A DNA stretch of 28,038 nucleotides, from NCBI GenBank assembly GCA_002394635.1, contig DGUK01000034.1, positions 1-28,038 of the forward strand. Reading direction: 5' to 3'. Below the pieces are notes generated by a model that saw only the letters and a program-made list of their open reading frames with translations, searched no databases and was not told the origin of the DNA. A program made the position numbers and the translations under genes. The stretch's first letter is position 1. Each line of letters opens with the position of its first letter. The stretch comes from Faecalitalea sp. UBA4312. Lineage in GTDB: Bacteria; Bacillota_I; Bacilli_A; Erysipelotrichales; Erysipelotrichaceae. Shown piece by piece: positions 23,523 to 28,038 of the stretch.

Positions 23523-24083
23523 TTATAACAATGCTGACTGAATGATGCGGATCAGCTCATTCAATCGTTTTTCCTTTTGGGTCGCACTGGCTGTGTGATC
23601 GGAAGCGATGGCCTTGACCGGATACAGGATGATGGCGGAAATGTTTTCCACACTGTAATCCTTGATCAGGTGCAGCTGCTTCATCTTTTCGGTCAATGCA
23701 TAGATCTGGCAAAGTCCTTTATGCTCGCTGCATTGTCCGACCATCGAAGGACAGCCGGTAAATTGCTCAATAAAATAGTAGATCTCTTGATTCTCAATCA
23801 CATATTGATAATAACTGCGGATCATATGTTCAATGATCTGAGCTCCAGTCATGGTAATCTGAATGTTTCGGGTCACGGTATGATACAGATCATCGGCATA
23901 CTCCAGATAGATCTGCTGCATCATCGCATCCTTGTTCTCATAATAGATATAGACAGTGGCCGGAGATACATTGGCTTTTCTGGCAATTTTGGAAATGGAG
24001 GTTCCCGCAAACCCTTCTTCTAAAATCAATGTCACAACAGCATCTTTAATGCGTTGTTCTTTTTGTTCATCTTTCGTTCGCAT
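23523..24083 (-). CDS. TetR/AcrR-family transcriptional regulator
   Basis: The 186-residue protein begins with a TetR helix-turn-helix: KEQRIKDAVVTLILEEGFAGTSISKIARKANVSPATVYIYYENKDAM (about residues 8-54). The remainder is helical, with a pair of cysteines in TGCPSMVGQCSEHKGLC near 109-125, unusual for the family and possibly a redox or metal sensor. GGAGAG precedes the ATG. A near-perfect promoter with an imperfect palindrome in its spacer indicates autorepression. The downstream gene on the same strand is lon, which may belong to its regulon. Confidence 0.88.
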   Translation of the reverse strand: MRTKDEQKEQRIKDAVVTLILEEGFAGTSISKIARKANVSPATVYIYYENKDAMMQQIYLEYADDLYHTVTRNIQITMTGAQIIEHMIRSYYQYVIENQEIYYFIEQFTGCPSMVGQCSEHKGLCQIYALTEKMKQLHLIKDYSVENISAIILYPVKAIASDHTASATQKEKRLNELIRIIQSALL

Positions 24084-24102
24084 GATATCTCTCCATGATA
24101 GT

Positions 24103-24131
24103 ATAATAAACGTTCATTCATTTATTGTCAA
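24103..24131 (-). promoter_or_regulatory. tetR promoter with embedded operator
   Basis: Minus-strand TTGACA (24126-24131), 17-base spacer, TATTAT (24103-24108). The imperfect palindrome AATAAACGTTCATT (24105-24118), a typical TetR-type half-site layout, overlaps the -10 and spacer. Confidence 0.65.
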
Positions 24132-24197
24132 CTATATATTTAAGAAATGTTGATATTTTGTGATTGGAAAGTGATAATGTCCAAGTAGAAGGAATTG

Positions 24198-24234
24198 GAA
24201 AATGGATCCCACTATACAGTGGGATCCATTATTT
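24198..24234 (-). terminator. Terminator of the carbonic anhydrase gene
   Basis: AATGGATCCCACT (24201-24213) and AGTGGGATCCATT (24218-24230) form a perfect 13-bp stem with loop ATAC, 4 bases beyond the stop codon; T-rich sequence follows on the minus strand. Confidence 0.8.
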
Positions 24235-24786
24235 TTAAAGAAAATCAACTTGTCCGTTTTCGATATGATAGATGGCGCCTTTGACCAACATGCCGTGGCT
24301 TTCTTCTTTCTTGATCTGAAAGCTGCTTTCTATTTTATCGATGCTACGCTGTACATTTAAACAACAAGCTTTATAGTCATCGGTTTCCTCTCCGATAGCT
24401 TCTTTGATCTCATCCGTGATGTACTTGATATATCCTTGGGGGTCATGGGCAATGGCAGCATCGACTGCTCCGCAGAAGGTATGGCCCAATACCAGAACCA
24501 AAGGACAGTGCAAATGGGAGGCTGCATATTCGATGCTGCCCAACTGATGATGATCGATCACATTGCCGGCGACCCGGATCACAAAAAGATCACCGATCCC
24601 CGCCGAGAAGATGCTCTCGGGTATCACCCTTGCATCCGAACACGTAATGATGATCGCATACGGGTGCTGTCCGTTTTCATATGTGTCAATGCGCTTATCC
24701 ATGGATATGTCCCCTTGACTGTGGGTGGCATGGATATACGCCTGATTTCCTTGTTTCAATTTTTCAATGACTTCATTTCCGTTCAT
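24235..24786 (-). CDS. Beta-class carbonic anhydrase
   Basis: The 183-residue protein matches beta-carbonic anhydrases, zinc enzymes interconverting CO2 and bicarbonate. Zinc ligands are in ITCSDARVIPE (Cys49, with Asp51-Arg53 dyad) and GHTFCGAV (His102, Cys105). VIRVAGNVI and GSIEYAASHL are also typical. The ATG at 24786 is preferred with GAGGTGAT upstream at good spacing; a TTG two codons earlier is an alternative. It is divergent from the XRE regulator gene, and an ATGTAAC/GTTACAT inverted repeat sits between the two. Confidence 0.92.
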   Translation of the reverse strand: MNGNEVIEKLKQGNQAYIHATHSQGDISMDKRIDTYENGQHPYAIIITCSDARVIPESIFSAGIGDLFVIRVAGNVIDHHQLGSIEYAASHLHCPLVLVLGHTFCGAVDAAIAHDPQGYIKYITDEIKEAIGEETDDYKACCLNVQRSIDKIESSFQIKKEESHGMLVKGAIYHIENGQVDFL

Positions 24787-24838
24787 TTCCAATCACCTCG
24801 AGATAAGTATATCATCAAATAGAGCTTCCTTTCTTAAA

Positions 24839-24859
24839 ATGTAACACAGTAAGTTACAT
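24839..24859. promoter_or_regulatory. Inverted repeat operator ATGTAAC-N7-GTTACAT
   Basis: A perfect 7-bp inverted repeat with 7-bp spacer in the divergent region between carbonic anhydrase and the XRE regulator. It is the likely binding site of a dimeric regulator, plausibly the adjacent XRE protein. Confidence 0.6.
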
Positions 24860-24877
24860 AATGTACGAGCTGGTTTC

Positions 24878-24907
24878 TTGCATAATAGACACAAAGTCAA
24901 TTACTAT
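24878..24907 (+). promoter_or_regulatory. Candidate promoter of the XRE operon
   Basis: TTGCAT (24878-24883), 18 bases, TACTAT (24902-24907), about 30 bases before the regulator start and 19 bases downstream of the inverted repeat. Confidence 0.4.
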
Positions 24908-24938
24908 TTAGATAGAAAAAAGAAAGGAGCTTTATCCG

Positions 24939-25382
24939 ATGGATCAACTTGGAGATAAGATCGCAAGAAAAAGAAAAGATCTTGGGATGACACAAATAGA
25001 ATTTGCCCGGCAGCTGTCTGTGACTAGACAAACAGTTTCACGATGGGAAACCAACACAATGATGCCGGATATTGACAAGATCAGCGATATTGCCAACGTG
25101 TTGAATGTGAGCTGTGATTACTTATTAAAGGATGAGGTGGAAGAGGATACAAAAAACGTTTCTTCTGTAAGCCATTTACTTTATGATCTGAAAGGAAAAA
25201 CGATACGGATCCAGTTCTTTGATGGAGAAATGGATATAGATCTATTTAAAAAGGAATGTCAGATTTTGGACTTTAAAGGTAATTGGATGAAAGTGAAGAC
25301 ATCCGGTCCAAAGGGAAGCATAGAAAAATTGATTTCCTTATCGTCTGTTTTATCGGTGGAAGAAATAAAGGAAGGAGACTAA
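24939..25382 (+). CDS. XRE-family regulator with C-terminal beta domain
   Basis: The 147-residue protein has a classical Cro/C1-type helix-turn-helix at residues 5-62 (GMTQIEFARQLSVTRQTVSRWE, then DIANVLNVSCDYLL). The C-terminal part (about 84-143, LKGKTIRIQFFDGEMDID...NWMKVKT...KLISLSSVLSVEEI) is not a known peptidase or oligomerisation domain that I can name, but it resembles the C-terminal domain of the next gene's product. AAAGGAG precedes the ATG. The stop is 3 bases before the membrane-protein gene, so the pair forms an operon. It probably binds the inverted repeat upstream. Confidence 0.85.
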   Translation: MDQLGDKIARKRKDLGMTQIEFARQLSVTRQTVSRWETNTMMPDIDKISDIANVLNVSCDYLLKDEVEEDTKNVSSVSHLLYDLKGKTIRIQFFDGEMDIDLFKKECQILDFKGNWMKVKTSGPKGSIEKLISLSSVLSVEEIKEGD

Positions 25383-25385
25383 TCA

Positions 25386-25769
25386 ATGAACGCTTTTGTT
25401 TTTGTACTGGCTTTTTTCGGCTTTCTTTCCTTTCTTGAAATATCTTCCTTGAAAGAAAGAGTTAAAAAGCTGGAGGCCCAGCTGGCAAGGCTGCAGGGAA
25501 CTTCCTATCATGATGAACGCATATCGCTGCAGACGATAGCGAGATCCTACATTGGAGAACCGATCCATATCGAATTGAAAGAAGATTACCGTGATATAGA
25601 TATCATGACAATCGGAAACCGAAAGACTGGCTTCCTGAAGATCCTCGATGTGGATAAAGACTGGCTTTTGGTCCAGATAGATTCCGGAAAAGGCAGAAAG
25701 AATAAGCTGATCCGTCTGGAAGGGGTAAAGAACATTAAAAGAATCATGGACAACCAACGCAGCGAATAG
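25386..25769 (+). CDS. Small membrane protein sharing the regulator's C-terminal domain
   Basis: The 127-residue protein has an N-terminal hydrophobic helix (AFVFVLAFFGFLSFL), a short coiled-coil stretch (SLKERVKKLEAQLARLQ, residues 21-37) and a C-terminal domain (about 55-120). That domain aligns by eye with residues 84-143 of the preceding regulator: shared G..I.I, DID, ILD...W..V, G.G..KLI.L..V..I. The ribosome site AAGGAAGGAG lies at the end of the regulator gene. Likely topology is a membrane-anchored, cytoplasmic domain. It may titrate or signal to the regulator through like-with-like domain contact; this is inference. Confidence 0.75.
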   Translation: MNAFVFVLAFFGFLSFLEISSLKERVKKLEAQLARLQGTSYHDERISLQTIARSYIGEPIHIELKEDYRDIDIMTIGNRKTGFLKILDVDKDWLLVQIDSGKGRKNKLIRLEGVKNIKRIMDNQRSE

Positions 25770-25805
25770 GGAATATATACGAATACTTGTATATAAAGAA
25801 ACAAC

Positions 25806-25819
25806 AAGGATGCATCCTT
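25806..25819. repeat. 14-bp palindrome AAGGATGCATCCTT
   Basis: A perfect palindrome in the gap after the membrane protein; it could be a weak terminator (followed by TGTATTT) or an operator for the truncated phosphatase gene. Confidence 0.4.
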
Positions 25820-25856
25820 TGTATTTGATCGATTGGAACTGATCCGGAACATCTGC

Positions 25857-25885
25857 TTGTGGAGACAAAGCGGAAAGGATAAAAT
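25857..25885 (+). promoter_or_regulatory. Candidate promoter of the truncated phosphatase gene
   Basis: TTGTGG (25857-25862), 17 bases, TAAAAT (25880-25885), followed by a GAAAGGAAG ribosome site before the ATG at 25922. Confidence 0.45.
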
Positions 25886-25921
25886 AATAGTGTGCAATCG
25901 ATACAACGAAAGGAAGTAAAG

Positions 25922-25960
25922 ATGATCAGAATACTATTTGTCTGCCATGGCAGGATATAA
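25922..25960 (+). pseudogene. Low-molecular-weight tyrosine phosphatase, N-terminal fragment
   Basis: The frame encodes MIRILFVCHGRI then stop. The first ten residues are the classic beginning of low-molecular-weight protein tyrosine phosphatases, whose active-site loop normally continues VCHGNICRSP with catalytic Cys and Arg. Here the protein changes right after the nucleophile Cys8-His-Gly and stops, so the loop arginine and the rest (about 140 residues) are missing. Promoter-like and ribosome sites are intact, indicating a recently broken gene. The break occurs next to a TGCCATGGCA palindrome (25943-25952). All sequence to the right looks accessory, so insertion or deletion by an element is the likely cause. 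Confidence 0.65.
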
Positions 25961-26103
25961 ACAAATCAGCCGTATCCTTTGCCAGTCTTGAAAAAATTGA
26001 ATGTGGTATTTCCATACCACAATTCGTACCAGAATAAATAATTCTAAAAAATTAACCGTGCCTGTGCACGTCCTAAAATTACAGACCATGACGAGGAAAA
26101 ATG

Positions 26104-26132
26104 CAGAAGGAGTCTTGCTCCTTCTGTTTTTT
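26104..26132 (+). terminator. Strong terminator in the accessory stretch
   Basis: CAGAAGGAG (26104-26112), loop TCTTG, CTCCTTCTG (26118-26126), then six T. There is no intact gene just upstream, so it may be a leftover of the lost 3' part of a unit. Confidence 0.8.
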
Positions 26133-26312
26133 CGTGGTACAGAAGTTGAAGGGGCCTGTGACAGTAAAGGCGTAGAGGTTCCTTTTCTGAAACTCTTGAA
26201 AAAAATTTTTTTCTCAATGTTATTTTATCATAACCGGGTTTTTAGCAAGACTGGGAACGGAAACACAAAAAAACCGAGCTTCATATAGCACAGAAAGGCA
26301 TGGAACCGCCTA

Positions 26313-26340
26313 TTGACAAAACGATTTTCTATGTTATTCT
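26313..26340 (+). promoter_or_regulatory. Candidate promoter, consensus -35
   Basis: TTGACA (26313-26318), 16 bases, TATTCT (26335-26340). It reads toward the hairpin at 26469 and the IS66-type gene. Confidence 0.4.
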
Positions 26341-26468
26341 TCTGAACAGTGCATTACGCAATGTTATCTTGAATATTTTGGGTACATTTTCGAGAAACTA
26401 CATGGTTGACTCCACCCGTTCGACGGGGTGGATGTGCAACGAAGTGGGATGACATTTTTGACGACAAG

Positions 26469-26526
26469 CCCGACAGTCGATATAGATGCAGTATCTCTGC
26501 GTCTGTATCAGCTGTCGGGTTTTTTT
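26469..26526 (+). terminator. Long hairpin with T tract before the IS66-type gene
   Basis: CCCGACAG (26469-26476) pairs with CTGTCGGG (26512-26519); an inner arm GATATAGATGCAG / CTGCGTCTGTATC pairs with a few G-U pairs; seven T follow. Being in front of a gene, it could be an attenuator or an element-protecting terminator against outside transcription. Confidence 0.7.
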
Positions 26527-26557
26527 GTTTAGATCTTTGCATGAGGAGGAGATTTAT

Positions 26558-26884
26558 ATGAAACCAGAAACGAGGCAGAAGCATATTGCTTAGCACCGGA
26601 CACGGGTGGAGAGCTGTGAGAATAGCGGCCTGCCGGTTAGTGAATGGATTAAACTGAATGGTCTTGATAGAAATGCATACTACCGTTCAAAGAAAGCCTT
26701 GGCTAAATTGAACAACGAAGCGTTGAATGACACTTCGACAGAGGAGCCCAAAGATTTGTCGGCTCCGGCGGAGTTGCCTATTCGACCGCGAATTACGGTA
26801 AGGTGCGGCGATATAGAGATTGACTTCTATGAGCCAGTCAAAGTTGAAGAAGTCTTATCCCTTATTTCATGCATCAGAGGATAG
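26558..26884 (+). pseudogene. IS66-type accessory protein (TnpA-like) with an internal stop
   Basis: From an ATG with an excellent GAGGAGGAG ribosome site the frame reads MKPETRQKHIA, then TAG (26591-26593), then continues for 97 codons: VESCENSGLPVSEWIKLNGLDRNAYYRSKKALAKLN and a C-terminal ITVRCGDIEIDFYEPVKVEEVLSLI. This is the layout of the small DNA-binding accessory protein of IS66-family elements. The nonsense codon at position 12 probably inactivates it, unless a GTG at 26606 is used. The partners TnpB and the DDE transposase that should follow are absent, so the element is a remnant. Assignment rests on pattern recognition and needs a profile search. Confidence 0.55.
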
Positions 26885-26893
26885 AGGAAACGT

Positions 26894-26924
26894 TGTACCT
26901 GTTTTTGAAAGAAAAACTGGTACA
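26894..26924. repeat. 31-bp inverted repeat
   Basis: Thirteen-base arms with one mismatch and a GAAAG loop, starting 9 bases after the stop of the IS66-type gene. It may mark an element boundary. Confidence 0.5.
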
Positions 26925-27105
26925 GCAAAAATCGTGTCTGATGGCCAATTCTTCATAGATGGCCTTCTACCGTGTACATTTTTTGTTTTTGAGAAGGTAC
27001 GCCATAAAGCAAGACTGGTAGCCCACGTAATTACATCTGTACACGTTGTACTTGTTATTTTGAAAAAGCTATATAGCACACATGCGTATGCGTGTATAGG
27101 GGAGT

Positions 27106-27145
27106 ACAGAGGGGACATAAAGCATCAGAGATGCGTCCCTTCTGT
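27106..27145. repeat. Long hairpin, first of the series
   Basis: ACAGAGGGGAC pairs with GTCCCTTCTGT (one G-U); after a bulged ATAAA, GCAT pairs with ATGC around CAGAG. It is the largest of five hairpins in 117 bp. Confidence 0.55.
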
Positions 27146-27277
27146 GAACCAAGCACAAAGTGCGGTCATGTGTGCCGGTAACGGTACAACATGAATGGTT
27201 CATTCTGTCGTTATTAGCGACACGTCACCTGTTGTTCTATTGTAACGGAACCAACGATTTTTAAGGAGGTAAATAAA

Positions 27278-27643
27278 ATGAGTTCAAAAAGGCAGCATGG
27301 TAAGTTTCAAAATATTCATACGCGTATTCCAATTAAAGACTATCAGACAATTCAGCTGATATGTAACCAGCTTAAAATCTCTCAAGCCGAGTATTTTAAT
27401 AGCTGTATTCATCAGTTTGGCTATGAGAGGCTTTTACTCTATGCGCGAAAAATCAACAGAGAGCCCCGTCCTTGCAGAGTCGATATTTCGGAGCCCGCAA
27501 GCGAAGAAATCTGTCATTTGACGAAGGCTATGAATGCGCAGGCCGAACAAATCCGGAAGTGTGCAGGGCTGCAGCGCTCAGTCACTGAGGACGCTGGACG
27601 AGATGAAATCTGCTTTGGATACGGCGCTTGCGGAAGGGCATAA
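27278..27643 (+). CDS. Ribbon-helix-helix-like protein, mobilisation-type, frameshifted
   Basis: The 121-residue frame has a perfect AAGGAGG ribosome site. Its N-terminal half (FQNIHTRIPIKDYQTIQLI, then LKISQAEYFNSCIHQFG) looks like a ribbon-helix-helix DNA-binding domain, and SEEICHLTKAMNAQAEQIRK near residue 90 resembles the helical region of MobC-type relaxosome proteins. After about residue 95 the composition turns odd (Cys, Gly and Arg-rich ending), while the +1 frame becomes protein-like (TLDEMKSALDTALAEGHKNG). One extra base between about 27560 and 27600 would explain this. So the gene was probably a single protein of about 190 residues ending at 27845. The role in mobilisation is inference. 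Confidence 0.5.
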   Translation: MSSKRQHGKFQNIHTRIPIKDYQTIQLICNQLKISQAEYFNSCIHQFGYERLLLYARKINREPRPCRVDISEPASEEICHLTKAMNAQAEQIRKCAGLQRSVTEDAGRDEICFGYGACGRA

Positions 27644-27845
27644 AAATGGAGCTCGGCTTGCGGCGATCCTTCATGATGACAATGCAATCGCCAAGGTTGA
27701 AATCAACCACAAGAACTGCTTTCGGGCTGTGAAGGGCTATCTTTCCGGTGGCTTGAATGAGACTGAGGCGGCTTACAGGATTGATGCGGAGCTGGAGTGG
27801 GTGCGAATTCACTGGATTAGTCAGCAACTCCCAGAGTGTAAGTAA
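27602..27845 (+). pseudogene. C-terminal part of the frameshifted gene
   Basis: In the frame one base ahead of the preceding gene, a protein-like stretch runs through MKSALDTALAEGHKNGARL, AAILHDDNAIAKVEINHK and AVKGYLSGGLNETEAAYRID to a TAA at 27843-27845. There is no ribosome site for the ATG at 27602, and it overlaps the upstream frame by 42 bases, so I read it as the detached C-terminus and not as an independent gene. A terminator-like hairpin follows at 27860. Confidence 0.45.
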
Positions 27846-27859
27846 TTGTGTTGAGAAGG

Positions 27860-27892
27860 GCGCTGTCGGGAATTCCGGCGGCGCTCATTTTA
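27860..27892 (+). terminator. Terminator after the frameshifted gene
   Basis: GCGCTGTCGG (27860-27869), loop GAATT, CCGGCGGCGC (27875-27884) with G-U pairs, then TCATTTTAA. It lies 14 bases after the stop. No feature is supported in the last 146 bases of the window. Confidence 0.6.
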
Positions 27893-28038
27893 ACTGTATT
27901 GCATTCTATGACGGGGAATTGGACGTAAAGCACGGAAAAATGCAACAGCGCTTACGAGAAGGGTATTTTTTGCTATGTTCTCACAGAAGATGTATTGAAA
28001 AAAAGACCCGCCTTTTAGCGCAGTGTTCATAAAACAGT

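Larger units (their letters stand above)
25961..26557. other. Non-coding accessory stretch with hairpins
   Basis: No gene is supported here. It contains a small hairpin GTGGTAT/ATACCAC (26003-26020), two strong terminator-like hairpins (26104-26132 and 26469-26526), a CCACCCG/CGGGGTGG stem near 26413 and a promoter-like TTGACA at 26313. Base composition is patchy. This fits remnants of one or more mobile elements. Confidence 0.5.
26885..27277. other. About 390 bp non-coding, hairpin-rich (possible transfer origin)
   Basis: No credible gene. The stretch holds a long inverted repeat at 26894-26924 (TGTACCTGTTTTT/AAAAACTGGTACA, one mismatch) and a tight series of five hairpins between 27106 and 27222. 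A gene with a mobilisation-like DNA-binding domain starts at 27278. This is the usual place for an oriT or a regulatory leader. Confidence 0.45.

Noticed and set aside
26001..26288. Open frame of 95 codons in the accessory stretch
   Set aside because: It crosses two hairpins including a strong terminator, lacks a ribosome site and has low-complexity Leu/Phe and Lys runs.
26820..27194. Open frame of 124 codons after the IS66-type gene
   Set aside because: It overlaps the end of that gene and the hairpin series, with no ribosome site or family-like pattern.
27757..28032. Open frame of 91 codons at the right end
   Set aside because: It begins inside another frame, spans a terminator and has no start signals; the last part may be a remnant, but I cannot support it.
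1..28038. CRISPR arrays, tRNA or rRNA genes
   Set aside because: No regularly spaced repeats, cloverleaf with CCA end or ribosomal RNA-like blocks were seen on either strand.

Overview
The window looks like a chromosomal segment of a low-to-moderate GC Gram-positive gut-type bacterium (Bacillota). The supporting genes are a LytR-CpsA-Psr wall-polymer ligase, a FemAB-type peptidoglycan branching enzyme, a Cna-B repeat surface adhesin, a small alarmone synthetase, a stand-alone glutamate-cysteine ligase of the GshAB N-terminal type, strong AGGAGG-like ribosome sites and short hairpin terminators. Erysipelotrichia is my best guess, from overall gene content only; no rRNA or other taxonomic marker is present.

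Left part (1-7130), all on the plus strand. It opens with three tightly packed genes of gamma-glutamyl chemistry: a class II glutamine amidotransferase, an EgtA/GCS2-like gamma-glutamyl ligase and a GshA-like ligase. A 40-residue lipoprotein-like peptide, RNase Z, an HSL-type esterase, a MATE transporter and a small membrane protein follow. The membrane protein's best start is separated from its body by one extra base in an A7 tract. A hairpin shared with the next, convergent gene closes this part.

Centre (7127-14710): a FemAB peptidyltransferase and an acyltransferase-3 membrane protein (both minus strand), then plus-strand genes. These are an Ig-like lipoprotein with an aromatic octapeptide-like tail, an LCP protein, a leader-peptide/hairpin segment with about 400 bp of unexplained DNA, a small unknown protein, and a RelQ-like alarmone synthetase translationally coupled to a GT8 glycosyltransferase.

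Right-centre (14832-25769): a large Cna-like adhesin, an overlapping ECF sigma / membrane protein / ABC ATPase / ABC permease cassette, a YcxB-like protein, Lon protease and a TetR regulator (minus), a beta-carbonic anhydrase (minus), and divergently from it an XRE regulator plus a small membrane protein. These last two proteins share a homologous C-terminal domain.

Right end (25770-28038) is an accessory, decaying region. The first ten codons of a low-molecular-weight tyrosine phosphatase break off inside the catalytic P-loop. An IS66-type accessory gene with a nonsense codon, a run of hairpins and a frameshifted ribbon-helix-helix-like gene with mobilisation flavour follow. This end is probably the edge of an integrated element whose main body lies outside the window.

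The best candidates for under-described biology are the gamma-glutamyl trio, the XRE/membrane pair with a duplicated sensor-like domain, the ECF-ABC cassette, and the leader-peptide segment at 12038-12092. All functional statements are from motif recognition by eye; no database search was run.
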